DNA of 64,000 nt, from assembly GCF_027019125.1 (NCBI RefSeq), contig NZ_JALUXE010000030.1, positions 62,001 to 126,000 on the forward strand. The letters run 5' to 3'. This document shows positions 44,793 through 54,626 of this stretch, piece by piece. The stretch comes from Roseovarius sp. (GTDB lineage Bacteria; Pseudomonadota; Alphaproteobacteria; Rhodobacterales; Rhodobacteraceae). The position numbers were made by a program, and so were the translations under genes. A model generated the notes under the pieces. It made no database searches and was not told the DNA's origin. It was given only the letters and a program-made list of their open reading frames with translations. How positions within the stretch are numbered: position 1 is the stretch's first letter; every line of letters begins with the position of its first letter.

Positions 44793-46391
44793 ATGACGGC
44801 AGGACGGGTCAATCCGCGTTTTCGGCTGGAAGATCAGGGAATTTCGGGTCTGGGCAAGGTTCATTACAACCTGATGGAACCCGCCTTGGTCGCGGCCTCG
44901 GTGCAGCGCGGCGAAGGGGAATTGGGGCAGGGCGGCACGCTCTTGGTCAGCACCGGGGAATTCACCGGCCGCTCGCCCAAGGACAAGTTCACGGTGCGCA
45001 CGCCGACCACGGAAAACACGATCTGGTGGGACAACAACCTGCCGATGTCGCCCGAGCATTTCGATCAGTTGCACAAGGATATGCTGGCCTATCTGGCGGG
45101 GCGCGAAGTCTTTGTTCAGGATCTGGTCGCGGGGGCCGATCCCGAGCACAGCATCAATGTCCGGCTGGTCAATGAGCTGGCATGGCACAACCTGTTCATC
45201 CGCCACATGCTGCGTCGCCCCGAGCGCGAGGCGCTGGATCATTTCGTGGCCGATTACACGGTCATCAACTGCACCGGCTTCAAGGCCGACCCTGCGCGCC
45301 ATGGCTGCCGGTCCGAAACGGTGATCGCGGTCAATATCGACGCCAAGCTGATCCTGATCGGTAACACGGAATATGCCGGCGAGAACAAGAAATCCATTTT
45401 CGGGCTGATGAACTATCTGCTGCCCGAAAAGGGTGTGATGCCGATGCATTGCTCGGCCAACCATGCCAAGGACGATCCCGAGGACGCGGCCGTGTTCTTT
45501 GGCCTGTCGGGCACCGGCAAGACCACGCTGTCGGCCGATCCCAACCGCACGCTGCTGGGCGATGACGAGCATGGCTGGTCCGACAACGGCACGTTCAATT
45601 TCGAGGGTGGTTGCTATGCCAAGACCATCCATCTGAGCGCCGAGGCGGAGCCGGAAATCTATGCCACCTGTTCGATGTTCGGCACGGTGATCGAGAACAT
45701 GGTCTATGACGCCGAGACGCGCGAATTGGACTATGAGGATTCGAGCCTCACCGAGAACATGCGCTGCGCCTATCCGCTGAACTACATCCCCAATGCCTCG
45801 GAGACCGGGATCGCCGGGCATCCGCGCAATGTGGTGATGCTGACCTGCGATGCCTTTGGTGTTCTGCCCCCCATCGCGCGGCTGACGCCTGCACAGGCAA
45901 TGTATCACTTCCTGTCGGGCTTTACCGCCAAGATGGCCGGGACCGAGCGTGGTCTGACCGAGCCGCAACCGGTGTTTTCGACCTGTTTCGGTGCGCCGTT
46001 CATGCCGCGTCGCCCCGAAGTGTACGGCAACCTGTTGCGCACCAAGATCGAGAGCCACGGCGCATCGTGCTGGCTGGTCAATTCGGGTTGGACGGGCGGG
46101 GCCTATGGCACCGGATCGCGGATGCCGATCAAGGCCACGCGCGCGCTCTTGACCGCGGCGCTTGACGGCTCGCTCAACGGGGTCGAGTTCCGCAAGGACC
46201 CGAATTTCGGCTTTGAAGTGCCGGTATCGGTGCCGGGCGTGGCCGATGTGCTGCTTGATCCGCGCCGCACATGGCATGATCCGGAGGCCTATGATGCACA
46301 GGCGGCCAAGCTGGTGCAGATGTTCGCGGACAACTTTGCGCAATATTTGCCGCATGTCGATGACGACCTGCGCGCAGTGGCGCTGGGCTAA
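44793..46391 (+). CDS. pckA: Phosphoenolpyruvate carboxykinase (ATP)
   Basis: A 532-aa ATP-type PEPCK that converts oxaloacetate and ATP to PEP and CO2, the first step of gluconeogenesis from acids. Key motifs are [28 protein letters not shown], the P-loop [16 protein letters not shown] near residue 238, and [23 protein letters not shown] gives the ribosome-binding site. It is monocistronic and divergent from the flavin-reductase operon. It also connects the serine-cycle C4 acids to C3 compounds. Confidence 0.97.
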   Translation: MTAGRVNPRFRLEDQGISGLGKVHYNLMEPALVAASVQRGEGELGQGGTLLVSTGEFTGRSPKDKFTVRTPTTENTIWWDNNLPMSPEHFDQLHKDMLAYLAGREVFVQDLVAGADPEHSINVRLVNELAWHNLFIRHMLRRPEREALDHFVADYTVINCTGFKADPARHGCRSETVIAVNIDAKLILIGNTEYAGENKKSIFGLMNYLLPEKGVMPMHCSANHAKDDPEDAAVFFGLSGTGKTTLSADPNRTLLGDDEHGWSDNGTFNFEGGCYAKTIHLSAEAEPEIYATCSMFGTVIENMVYDAETRELDYEDSSLTENMRCAYPLNYIPNASETGIAGHPRNVVMLTCDAFGVLPPIARLTPAQAMYHFLSGFTAKMAGTERGLTEPQPVFSTCFGAPFMPRRPEVYGNLLRTKIESHGASCWLVNSGWTGGAYGTGSRMPIKATRALLTAALDGSLNGVEFRKDPNFGFEVPVSVPGVADVLLDPRRTWHDPEAYDAQAAKLVQMFADNFAQYLPHVDDDLRAVALG

Positions 46392-46403
46392 GATCGGGTT
46401 TGT

Positions 46404-46437
46404 CCCCCCGGTGCCCTTGGAGAGGGTGTTCGGGGGG
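46404..46437. terminator. Long hairpin after pckA
   Basis: CCCCCCGGTGCCCT pairs with AGGGTGTTCGGGGGG around a short loop (about 14 bp with one bulge), starting 12 bp after the pckA stop. No T-run follows, so it is a likely but not canonical terminator. Confidence 0.5.
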
Positions 46438-46544
46438 CAGGCCAAAACATGCCAAAGGCGTTTTGCACCGCAAATTAATGTGCTAGGACCGGGGCGACGC
46501 GGGCGTTACATGCCCGCGCATCGCAACTGAGAGTGAGATCGCGC

Positions 46545-47393
46545 ATGAGAATCGGCACGTCCCGGGTCCGGCTGTTGGGTGCCCTTGCTGTGGCCATGGT
46601 CATAGCGGGCTGTGGTGAGAAAGAAAGCGTCGAGCGCGGCACGGTCAATTACGAGAATTACACCGCCCAGCAGATTTTCGAGCGGGGCGAATACGATCTG
46701 GCGCAGCGCGATCCCGATCTGGCGGCGCAAAATTTTGCCGAGGTCGAGCGACTCTATCCCTATTCGGATCTCGCCAAGCGGGCGGTGATCATGCAGGCCT
46801 TTGCCCATCATCAGGACAAGGCCTATGAGGAAAGCCGCGCCGCGGCCCAGCGTTTCATCGATTTCTACCCGACCGATGAGGACGCGGCCTATGCGCAATA
46901 CCTGCTGGCGCTGAGCTATTACGACCAGATCGACGAGGTCGGGCGCGACCAGGGGCTGACCTTTCAGGCGTTGCAAGCCCTGCGTGAGGTGATCGAGCGC
47001 TATCCTGACAGCGAATATGCCAATGCCGCGATCCTGAAATTCGATCTGGCCTTTGACCACCTGGCGTCGAAGGAAATGGAGATCGGGCGCTATTACCTCA
47101 AGCGCGAAAATTTCGCGGCGGCGGCCAACCGCTTCCGTGTGGTGGTCGAGGATTTCCAGACCACGACCCATACCGCCGAGGCGTTGCACCGGCTGGTGGA
47201 ATCCTATCTGTCGCTGGGTCTGGTGAACGAGGCGCGCACCGCCGGGGCCATTCTGGGCCACAATTTCCAGGGCACCGATTGGTATGAGGACAGCTACAAG
47301 CTCTTGACCGGGCAGGGTTATACGCTGGAAGCAGCGGGCGACGGCTGGTTGCAGCAGATCTATCGGCAGACCGTTCAGGGTCGCTGGCTCTAG
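46545..47393 (+). CDS. bamD: Outer membrane assembly lipoprotein BamD
   Basis: A 282-aa lipoprotein. Its signal peptide ends in the lipobox VIAGCGEK (Cys near residue 24), predicting lipid anchoring to the outer membrane. TPR-type repeats follow, typical of BamD/ComL: AQQIFERGEYDLAQRDPDLAAQNFAEVERLYPYSDLAKRA, then AQRFIDFYPTDEDAAYAQYLLALSYY. BamD links the Bam complex that inserts barrels such as LptD. I chose ATG 46545 over a GTG 12 bases upstream. bamD-recN is a common alphaproteobacterial pair. Confidence 0.93.
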   Translation: MRIGTSRVRLLGALAVAMVIAGCGEKESVERGTVNYENYTAQQIFERGEYDLAQRDPDLAAQNFAEVERLYPYSDLAKRAVIMQAFAHHQDKAYEESRAAAQRFIDFYPTDEDAAYAQYLLALSYYDQIDEVGRDQGLTFQALQALREVIERYPDSEYANAAILKFDLAFDHLASKEMEIGRYYLKRENFAAAANRFRVVVEDFQTTTHTAEALHRLVESYLSLGLVNEARTAGAILGHNFQGTDWYEDSYKLLTGQGYTLEAAGDGWLQQIYRQTVQGRWL

Positions 47394-47400
47394 AAGGGGG

Positions 47401-47422
47401 CGGGCGGGGATACCCCTGCCCG
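47401..47422. other. GC-rich hairpin between bamD and recN
   Basis: CGGGCGGGG-ATA-CCCCTGCCCG forms a 9-bp stem with one bulged T, directly after the bamD stop and 14 bp before recN. No T-run follows; it may modulate readthrough or protect the bamD mRNA end. Confidence 0.35.
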
Positions 47423-47435
47423 ACGGGATGGCCTG

Positions 47436-49085
47436 ATGCTGCGCGCGCTTGAAATTCGCGACATGCTGATCATCGACCGGCTGGACCTTGTGTTCCAGCC
47501 GGGCCTAAACGTATTGACCGGCGAGACCGGCGCGGGCAAGTCGATCCTGCTGGACAGTCTGGGGTTCGTTCTGGGCTGGCGCGGGCGGGCGGAATTGGTG
47601 CGCCGGGGTGCCGATCAGGGCGAGGTGGTGGCCGAGTTCGACCTGTCCCCGGATCATCCGGCGCGCGCGGTCCTGCGCGAGGCGGGATTGCCCGAAGAGG
47701 AGGGTCTGATCCTGCGCCGGGTCAACAGCGCCGATGGGCGCAAGACGGCCTGGGTCAATGACCGGCGGGTGTCGGGCGAGGTGCTGCGGCAATTGTCGGA
47801 TGTTCTGGTCGAATTGCACGGGCAGCAGGATGATCGCGGCCTGCTCGATCCCAAGGCGCATCGCGATTTGCTGGATGCGTTTGGCGACTTGGGCGCGTTG
47901 CGGGACGGGGTGCGCGCCGCGTGGCGTGATCTGGCTGCGCGGCGCAAGGCGAAGGATGCGGCAGAGGCGGCGCAGGCGGCCTTGCGCGCGGAAGAGGAGT
48001 TTCTGCGCCATGCGGTGGCGGAACTCGATGCGCTGAACCCGGAACCCGGCGAAGAGGTGGCTCTGGACGCGCGCCGCCGCATGATGCAGGGGGCGGAGCG
48101 GATCCGCGAGGATATTGCCAAGGCCGCCGAGGCGTTGGGCCTCAACGGGGCCGAAGGGGCGGCGGGCGATGCGCTGCGCTGGCTGGAAGGCGCGGCGGAG
48201 CGGGCCGAGGGCCAATTGGATCAGGCCATCGCGGCGATTGGCCGGGCGCTGGTGGAACTCGATGAGGCGGGGCGCGGCGTGCTGCAGTGCCTTGAGGCGC
48301 TCGAGTTCAACCCGATGGAGCTGGAAGCGGTGGAAGAGCGGCTCTTTGCGATCCGGGGGCTGGCGCGCAAACATGGGGTCTTGCCCGATGATCTGGCGGG
48401 GTTTGCCGAGGGGCTGCGCGGGCAGTTGGCGGCGCTCGACCGAAGCGACGCGGATATGCGCGCGCTGACGGCGGCGGTGACAGAGGCCGAGGCCGAGTAT
48501 GCCACCAAGGCCGACGCGTTGAGTGCGGCGCGGACCGAGGCCGCGGCGCGGCTCGATCAGGCGGTGATGGCGGAACTCGCCCCGCTCAAGATGGAGCGGG
48601 CGGTGTTCACGACCCAGATCGGGCGGGCCGAGCCGGGCGCCTCGGGGCAGGATGACGTTGTGTTTCAGGTGGCGACCAATCCCGGCGCACCGGCGGGGCC
48701 GCTGGCCAAGATCGCCTCGGGCGGGGAATTGAGCCGGTTTCTGCTGGCGCTCAAGGTGTGCCTCACGGGCACCGATAGTGGCGTGACGATGATCTTTGAC
48801 GAGATCGACCGCGGCGTGGGCGGGGCCACGGCGGATGCGGTGGGCCGCAGGCTGGCGCAATTGGCGGCAGGCGGTCAGGTGCTGGTGGTCACACATTCCC
48901 CGCAGGTGGCCGCGCGCGGTGCGCATCACTGGCGGGTGGAAAAGCGGGTCGAGGGGGAGGAAACGCTCTCGACCGTGCGGCCGATGACGGGCGCGGACCG
49001 GGTGGACGAGATCGCGCGGATGCTCTCGGGCGAGCGGGTCACGCCAGAGGCCCGCGCCGCGGCCGAGGCCTTGATGGAGGGGTGA
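47436..49085 (+). CDS. recN: DNA repair protein RecN
   Basis: A 549-aa SMC-like ATPase for double-strand break repair. Walker A GETGAGKSILLDSLGFVLG is near residues 28-46. Long coiled-coil arms fill the centre (Ala/Glu/Arg-rich, about 150-360). The signature SGGELSRFLLALKV and Walker B VTMIFDEIDRGVGGATADAVG near residue 450 complete the head domain. It starts 42 bp after bamD and is followed by a hairpin repeat. Confidence 0.95.
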   Translation: MLRALEIRDMLIIDRLDLVFQPGLNVLTGETGAGKSILLDSLGFVLGWRGRAELVRRGADQGEVVAEFDLSPDHPARAVLREAGLPEEEGLILRRVNSADGRKTAWVNDRRVSGEVLRQLSDVLVELHGQQDDRGLLDPKAHRDLLDAFGDLGALRDGVRAAWRDLAARRKAKDAAEAAQAALRAEEEFLRHAVAELDALNPEPGEEVALDARRRMMQGAERIREDIAKAAEALGLNGAEGAAGDALRWLEGAAERAEGQLDQAIAAIGRALVELDEAGRGVLQCLEALEFNPMELEAVEERLFAIRGLARKHGVLPDDLAGFAEGLRGQLAALDRSDADMRALTAAVTEAEAEYATKADALSAARTEAAARLDQAVMAELAPLKMERAVFTTQIGRAEPGASGQDDVVFQVATNPGAPAGPLAKIASGGELSRFLLALKVCLTGTDSGVTMIFDEIDRGVGGATADAVGRRLAQLAAGGQVLVVTHSPQVAARGAHHWRVEKRVEGEETLSTVRPMTGADRVDEIARMLSGERVTPEARAAAEALMEG

Positions 49086-49089
49086 GATG

Positions 49090-49147
49090 GGGCGCTGCCC
49101 CCGTCGGCCTGTGGCCGACTCCCCCGAGGTATTTTGGGCCAGATGAA
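49090..49147 (+). repeat. Hairpin intergenic repeat, copy 1
   Basis: Conserved outer blocks GGGCGCTGCCCCCGT and CTCCCCCGAGGTATTT(T)GGGCCAGATGAA flank a 7-bp stem with a 3-nt loop (GTCGGCC-TGT-GGCCGAC, 49103-49119). It lies between the 3' ends of recN and the FAD-linked oxidase. The same design recurs at 54551-54614 with a different stem sequence. Confidence 0.8.
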
Positions 49148-49155
49148 GCGCGGCG

Positions 49156-50532
49156 TCAGTTTCTCGGCGGGACCAGTTTGCCGGGGTTGAGGATGTTGAG
49201 CGGGTCGAAGGCCTGTTTGATCGTGCCCATGAGCGTCCAGCCTTCCCCGTGTTCGCGTGCCATGTAATCGAGTTTGCCCACGCCGATGCCATGCTCGCCC
49301 GTGGCGGTGCCGCCAAGGGCCAGGGCGCGTGTGACCATGCGGTCGGAGGCGGCCTTGGCGGCGGCGAGTTCGGCGGGGTTGTCGGGGTCGATGAGCAGGA
49401 TCGCGTGGAAATTGCCATCGCCGACGTGACCCAGGATCGGCCCCATCACGCCGGATTGGGCGAGATCGCCGCGGGTCTCTTCGATCGCTTCGGCCAGACG
49501 CGAGATCGGCACGCAGATGTCTGTGACGATGGCGCGCGCGCCGGGGCGGGAGGCGAGGATGGCGTAATAGGCCTTGTGGCGCATGCTCCAGAGGGCGTTG
49601 CGCGCCTCGGTCTGAGTGGCCCAGTCGAAATCCGATCCATTATGCTCGCGCGCCAAGGCACCAAAGCTTTCGGCCTGTTCGGCGGTGCTGGCGGGGGTGC
49701 CGTGAAATTCCAGCAGGAGATGGGGTTTCTCGGGCAGGGACATGCCGGAATGGGCGTTGACCGCGCGCACGCTTTCGGTGTCCATCAGCTCGATCCGCGC
49801 CATGGGGATGCCGCATTGGATGGTGTCGATCACGGTGGCCACCGCATCGGCCACGCTGTCGAAGGCGCAGACGGCAGCGGAAATCGCCTCGGGCTGGCCC
49901 GAGAGGCGCAGGGTGAGTTCGGTGATAAGACCGAGCGTACCCTCAGCCCCGACAAAGAGCCCGGTGAGATCATAGCCCGACGAGGATTTGCGTGCGCCGG
50001 TGCCGGTGCGGATCACCGCGCCTGTGGCGGTCACGACTTCGAGCGCCAGGACATTGTCGCGCATGGTGCCGTAGCGCACGGCGGTGGTGCCGCTGGCGCG
50101 GGTCGAGGCCATGCCCCCGAGCGAGGCATTGGCCCCGGGATCGACCGGAAAAAAGAGGCCGGAGGCGCGCAGCGCGGTGTTGAGCGCCTCGCGCGTCACC
50201 CCCGGTTGCACCCGCGCGGTCATGTCTGCCTCGGCCACATCGAGCACGGCATTCATGCGCGAGAAATCGACCACGACGCCGCCGCGAAACGCCTGCGCCT
50301 GCCCCTCGAGCGAGGTGCCGGTGCCCCAGGCCACCACCGGCACGCGGTGGCGGGCGCAGATGGTGACGATCTCGGCCACCTCGGCCGTGCTCTCGGGATA
50401 GGCCACGGCATCGGGCGGGCTGGCCGGAAAATGCGATTCACTCTGACCATGCAGGTCGAGATCGGACTTGGACAGGGTGATCCGTTGTCCTAGAGAGGAT
50501 TGGAGGTCGGCGATGGCGCGGGCGATGTCCAT
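49156..50532 (-). CDS. FAD-linked oxidase (D-lactate/glycolate dehydrogenase type)
   Basis: A 458-aa PCMH-type flavoprotein. The FAD-binding segment VVAWGTGTSLEGQAQAFRGGVVVDFSRMN lies near residue 70. The C-terminal FAD-oxidase domain has GHVGDGNFHAILLIDPD and ATGEHGIGVGKLDYMAREHGE. This pattern is shared by cytochrome-type D-lactate dehydrogenases and GlcD. No glcE or glcF follows, which favours the single-chain D-lactate or 2-hydroxyacid form. The start at 50532 gives the family's usual length; the longer frame has no homologous look. It is divergent from the ClC gene. Confidence 0.87.
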   Translation of the reverse strand: MDIARAIADLQSSLGQRITLSKSDLDLHGQSESHFPASPPDAVAYPESTAEVAEIVTICARHRVPVVAWGTGTSLEGQAQAFRGGVVVDFSRMNAVLDVAEADMTARVQPGVTREALNTALRASGLFFPVDPGANASLGGMASTRASGTTAVRYGTMRDNVLALEVVTATGAVIRTGTGARKSSSGYDLTGLFVGAEGTLGLITELTLRLSGQPEAISAAVCAFDSVADAVATVIDTIQCGIPMARIELMDTESVRAVNAHSGMSLPEKPHLLLEFHGTPASTAEQAESFGALAREHNGSDFDWATQTEARNALWSMRHKAYYAILASRPGARAIVTDICVPISRLAEAIEETRGDLAQSGVMGPILGHVGDGNFHAILLIDPDNPAELAAAKAASDRMVTRALALGGTATGEHGIGVGKLDYMAREHGEGWTLMGTIKQAFDPLNILNPGKLVPPRN

Positions 50533-50618
50533 GGGGCGGCTTTCTGAATGGGGCGTCGGGCGCAACCTAATGCATGTCGCCGGAAGGGAAAAGCGCGCGC
50601 GCGGCGGGAAGGGGAGAG

Positions 50619-52307
50619 ATGCAGGCCGAAGAGCCATCCTTTTGGAGCCAGTTGCGCCGGGGCATGGGCGAGAGCCTGCGCGAGGGTTGGCGCGTGCTGC
50701 GCAAGCGGGGCCCAAGCCAGTTTCAATTCTGGCTGATTGCCCTTGCCATCGGCATTGCCGCAGGCTTTGCGGCGCTGCTCTTTCGCAAGGGGATCATCGC
50801 TTTGCAGGGGTTGGTGTACGGCACCGAGGATGTCGCGCGGCTGCATAGCTATGCGGAGCATCTGCCGTGGTACTGGGTTCTGGCGCTGCCCATCATGGGC
50901 GGGCTGGTGGTGGGGCTGATCCTGCACCGCTTTACCCCTGATGGGCGGGTGCGTTCGGTCGCGGATGTGATCGAGGGGGCCGCGCTCTATGAGGGGCGTG
51001 TGGAGCGGCGCGAGGGTCTGGCCTCGGCAGCGGCGTCGCTGATCACGCTGGGCATGGGCGGCTCTTCGGGTCGTGAGGGGCCGGTGGTGCATCTGGCCGG
51101 GGTGATTTCCTCTTGGGTGAGCGAGCGCATCCATGCCGATGGGGTCACGGGCCGCGACCTTTTGGGCTGTGCGGTGGCGGCGGCGGTCTCGGCCTCGTTC
51201 AATGCGCCCATTGCCGGGGCGCTCTTCGCGCTGGAAGTGGTGCTGCGGCATTTCGCGGTCCATGCCTTTGCGCCGATTGCCATCGCCAGCGTGGCGGGCA
51301 CGGTGATCAACCGGCTGGAATTCGGCGGCCTGACCGAATTTACCCTGCCGCAGGCGAGCGCGCTGGAATTCTACGCCGAATTGCCCGCCTTTCTGATCCT
51401 TGGCCTGCTGTGCGGGGTCGTGGCGGCCTCGCTGATGCGGGCGATCTTTCTGGCCGAGGATGTGGCGGGGCATGTGCAGGCGCGGCTGGGCCTGCCGCGC
51501 TGGTTGCGGCCCATGGGGGCGGGGGCGCTGCTGGGCCTCATGGCGATCTGGTTTCCGCATATCATCGGCGTGGGATACGAGACCACTTCGGCGGCGCTTA
51601 CGGGCAAGCTCTTGTGGCATGAGGCGGCGGTCTTTGCCGTGCTCAAGGTGGTGGCCGTGGCGATCACCATTGGCGGGCGGATGGGGGGCGGGGTGTTTTC
51701 GCCCTCGCTGATGGTCGGTGCCTTGACCGGGCTGGCCTTTGGCCATGTGGCGACGGCGCTCTTGCCCGAGGTGTCGGGGGCGCACACGCTTTATGCGCTG
51801 GCGGGTATGGGCGCGGTGGCGGCGGCGGTGCTGGGCGCGCCGATTTCGACCACGATGATCGTGTTCGAGTTGACCGGAGACTGGCAGACGGGGCTGGCGG
51901 TGATGGTGGCGGTCTCGACCTCGACGGCACTGGGAACACGGCTGGTGCGGCGGTCGTTCTTTCTGGCGCAGCTCATGCGGCGGGGTATTCGCCTTGCGGC
52001 CGGACCGCAGGATTATCTCTTGGGCATGTTCCGCGTGGCCAAGGTGATGCGTGCGCCGGATGATCCGCGCGCGGCGGATGCGGACCAGTGCTGGTCCTTG
52101 ATCGAACAGGGCGTCTATCTTGATGTCACCGCCACGCTGGAACAGGCGATGCCGATGTTCGAGCGGGCGAACGTGCCCTTTGTGCCGGTGGTCACGCTGT
52201 CGGGGGGGGATCAGCCGCCCGAATTGTCGGGCGCGCTGTTTCATGTCGATGCGCTCAAGGCCTATAACCGCGCCTTGGCGGCGGTGTCAGAGGAAGAGCA
52301 CAGCTAA
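50619..52307 (+). CDS. ClC-family chloride channel/antiporter
   Basis: A 562-aa membrane protein with about ten hydrophobic helices. Motif 2 GSSGREGPVVHLAG (gating Glu) and motif 3 GGGVFSPSLMVGAL are intact. The first filter motif, normally GSGIP, reads GRVRSVADV, so anion coordination may differ. The last ~95 residues are soluble and resemble a partial CBS region. I chose the ATG at 50619, after GGGGAGAG. It stands alone, divergent from the FAD-linked oxidase and convergent with the DUF427 gene. Confidence 0.86.
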   Translation: MQAEEPSFWSQLRRGMGESLREGWRVLRKRGPSQFQFWLIALAIGIAAGFAALLFRKGIIALQGLVYGTEDVARLHSYAEHLPWYWVLALPIMGGLVVGLILHRFTPDGRVRSVADVIEGAALYEGRVERREGLASAAASLITLGMGGSSGREGPVVHLAGVISSWVSERIHADGVTGRDLLGCAVAAAVSASFNAPIAGALFALEVVLRHFAVHAFAPIAIASVAGTVINRLEFGGLTEFTLPQASALEFYAELPAFLILGLLCGVVAASLMRAIFLAEDVAGHVQARLGLPRWLRPMGAGALLGLMAIWFPHIIGVGYETTSAALTGKLLWHEAAVFAVLKVVAVAITIGGRMGGGVFSPSLMVGALTGLAFGHVATALLPEVSGAHTLYALAGMGAVAAAVLGAPISTTMIVFELTGDWQTGLAVMVAVSTSTALGTRLVRRSFFLAQLMRRGIRLAAGPQDYLLGMFRVAKVMRAPDDPRAADADQCWSLIEQGVYLDVTATLEQAMPMFERANVPFVPVVTLSGGDQPPELSGALFHVDALKAYNRALAAVSEEEHS

Positions 52308-52314
52308 GCCCGGG

Positions 52315-52656
52315 TCACACCCGTTCGATGGTCACGGACTCTGTCGCGTAAAAGGCGATGTGATCCTTGATCTCGGCCACCTCGGGCTTGGGGGCCTCAT
52401 AGCTCCAGGCGGCGTTCTGGAGTGTCTGGCTCTTGGTGATGATCGAGAAATAGCGCGCGTCGCCCTTGTAGGGGCAATGGCTTGTCTGCGGGCTTTCCTC
52501 GAGAAAGGCCATGGCGATGTCGGCGCGCGGAAAATAGATCACGAAGGGATAATCGCCTTCGGTCAATTCCAGCGCATTGCGGCTCTCGGCCAGAACGGCG
52601 CCGCCGGCGCGGACCGTCCAGGTGCCCTCGGCCTTGCGAATCGTGATACGTGCCAT
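52315..52656 (-). CDS. DUF427 domain-containing protein
   Basis: A 113-aa protein with the compact beta-rich DUF427 pattern: WTVRAGGAVLAESRNALELTEGDYPFVIYFPRADIAM followed by TSHCPYKGDARYFSI and a C-terminal IKDHIAFYATESVTIE strand. The family is widespread in bacteria and has no established biochemical function. AAGGGGAT lies upstream of the ATG. It converges with the ClC gene. Confidence 0.85.
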   Translation of the reverse strand: MARITIRKAEGTWTVRAGGAVLAESRNALELTEGDYPFVIYFPRADIAMAFLEESPQTSHCPYKGDARYFSIITKSQTLQNAAWSYEAPKPEVAEIKDHIAFYATESVTIERV

Positions 52657-52719
52657 TGTCCATCCCCTTTTTCTTTTGATCTTGATTTTGGTCTGACGCA
52701 GGAACCTAACAGGAATATG

Positions 52720-54522
52720 TCAGCTTGTCTGCGTTACTTTGTCCAACCATAGCCGGGCCGAAGGGGAAAGCAGAGGGCCAATCTTGTCGCGGCAGGCGGT
52801 ATGATAGCTGTCGAGCCAGTCACGTTCGGGTTTCGTGAGCAGGGACACGTCGATGAGGCGGGTATCTATCGGGGTATAGGTCAGGGTTTCGAACCCAAAC
52901 TGGGTTGCCCCATCCCCACCCGGAGCCGGGTCGAGCGCCGTCACCACGATGAGATTCTCGATTCGGATGCCAAACGCGCCCTCGCGGTAATAGCCGGGTT
53001 CGTTCGAGAGAATCATGCCTGCTTCCAGCGGGGTATCCGAGAGCCGCGAGAGGCGTTGCGGGCCTTCGTGGACGCAGAGATACACACCGACCCCGTGGCC
53101 CGTTCCATGGGCGTAATCCTGATCCGCGAGCCACAGCGGCATGCGCGCGATGGCGTCAAGGTCGCGCCCCGCCAGCCCCTTGGGGAAGCGCAGGCGCGAG
53201 ATGGCGATCATGCCCTGCAACACACGGGTGAAGGCCGCGCGCTCGGCGGCGCCGGGGGTGCCTATGGGCAGGGTGCGGGTGATGTCCGTGGTCCCGTCGA
53301 GATATTGCCCGCCGCTGTCGAGCACGAGCAACTCGCCCTCGAGCAGGCGGCGGTTGCTGGCCTCGGTCACGCGGTAATGCGGCAGTGCGCCGTTGGGGCC
53401 CGAGCCGGCGATGGTGTCAAAGCTGATGTCGAGAAGTTTGCCAGTGGCGGCGCGGGCCTGCTCAAGCTGGCGCACCACGTCGATTTCGGTGAGCGTGCCG
53501 GGGGATTGCGCGTCGAACCACGCCAGAAACTCGCACATCGCGGCCCCGTCGCGCAGATGCGCGCCGCGGGTGGCGGAAATTTCGGCTGGCGTCTTGCGCG
53601 CCTTGGGCAGGAGGCAGGGATCAGCGCCCCAGACATGGGGGATATTGGCGGCGTCGAGCACCTGCACCACGCGCAGGGGCACGGAGGCGCGATCAAGGCG
53701 CACCGGACCGGGGAGGGCGGCAAGGGCTGTCTCGAACGCGTCGGGGGGGCTGAGGCAGACCTCTGGCCCCAGATGGGCGCGGGCGGCGGCATCCAGCTTG
53801 GCGGGGTCGGTGAAGAGGGCGGCGCGCCCGTCATCGTGCAGGATGGCAAAGCCCTGCGCCACCGGGTTGCGGGGGATGTCGCGGCCCCGGATATTGAAGA
53901 GCCACGCGATCGAGTCGGTGAGGGTGAGGACCGCCGATGTCTGGCCAGCCTTGCGCAGGGTATCGGCCAAGGCTGCGCGTTTTTCAGAAGAATTGGCCCC
54001 GGCGAGCGTGTCGGGCCAAGGGGTGATCGCCCCTTGCGGGGGCGCGGGGCGATCGGACCAGATGGCGTCGATCAGATTGGCATGGGGTTCAAGGCGGATC
54101 GCGGTGCCGCCGAGCGCCTCGGTCAGCGCGTCGATCTGTTCAGGCGTGTAGAGCCAGGGATCAAACCCCACGGTGCCGCCCTCGGGCAGATGCTCGCGCA
54201 GCCACGGGCCAAGGCGGGTGTCGGGCCAGTTGACGGGGGTGAAATGCGAGGTGGCAACCTGGGCGCGGACCTGCACGCGGTAGCGCCCGTCAATGAACAC
54301 GCCCGCCACATCCGGCAGCACCGCGCAGAACCCGGCAGAACCGGTAAAGCCCGTGAGCCACGCCAGACGGTCATCGCAGGGGGCCACGTATTCGCCCTGG
54401 TGGGCATCGGCGCGGGGCACGAGCCAGCCCGCAAGCCCGGCCTCGGCCATGGCGCGGCGCAGACGCTCCAGCCGGGGCGGACCCTGATCGGGACGGGCGG
54501 ATTCGGTGAAGGATTGAAACAT
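52720..54522 (-). CDS. Aminopeptidase P family protein (Xaa-Pro aminopeptidase)
   Basis: A 600-aa M24B metallopeptidase that removes an N-terminal residue before proline. Two creatinase-like N-terminal domains (about 1-300) precede the pita-bread catalytic domain. Its metal ligands appear in LVLDSGGQYLDGTTDITRT, HGTGHGVGVYLCVHEGP and LSNEPGYYREGAFGIRIENL. The three-domain size matches the long form of aminopeptidase P. The ATG at 54522 follows AGGAGA, which is better than the frame's first start. Confidence 0.92.
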   Translation of the reverse strand: MFQSFTESARPDQGPPRLERLRRAMAEAGLAGWLVPRADAHQGEYVAPCDDRLAWLTGFTGSAGFCAVLPDVAGVFIDGRYRVQVRAQVATSHFTPVNWPDTRLGPWLREHLPEGGTVGFDPWLYTPEQIDALTEALGGTAIRLEPHANLIDAIWSDRPAPPQGAITPWPDTLAGANSSEKRAALADTLRKAGQTSAVLTLTDSIAWLFNIRGRDIPRNPVAQGFAILHDDGRAALFTDPAKLDAAARAHLGPEVCLSPPDAFETALAALPGPVRLDRASVPLRVVQVLDAANIPHVWGADPCLLPKARKTPAEISATRGAHLRDGAAMCEFLAWFDAQSPGTLTEIDVVRQLEQARAATGKLLDISFDTIAGSGPNGALPHYRVTEASNRRLLEGELLVLDSGGQYLDGTTDITRTLPIGTPGAAERAAFTRVLQGMIAISRLRFPKGLAGRDLDAIARMPLWLADQDYAHGTGHGVGVYLCVHEGPQRLSRLSDTPLEAGMILSNEPGYYREGAFGIRIENLIVVTALDPAPGGDGATQFGFETLTYTPIDTRLIDVSLLTKPERDWLDSYHTACRDKIGPLLSPSARLWLDKVTQTS

Positions 54523-54550
54523 GCGGTCTCCTGCGGGGCGGTCGGGGTCT

Positions 54551-54614
54551 GGGGGCGCTGCCCCCGTCCCGGATTTCATCCGGGCCTCCCCCGAGGTATT
54601 TGGGGCCAGATGAA
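54551..54614 (+). repeat. Hairpin intergenic repeat, copy 2
   Basis: The same outer blocks as the copy at 49090-49147 flank a different 7-bp stem with a 3-nt loop (CCCGGAT-TTC-ATCCGGG, 54568-54584). Both sides of the stem changed together. It lies between the aminopeptidase P start and the cobT stop. Confidence 0.8.
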
Positions 54615-54626
54615 ACCGGGGCCGGA

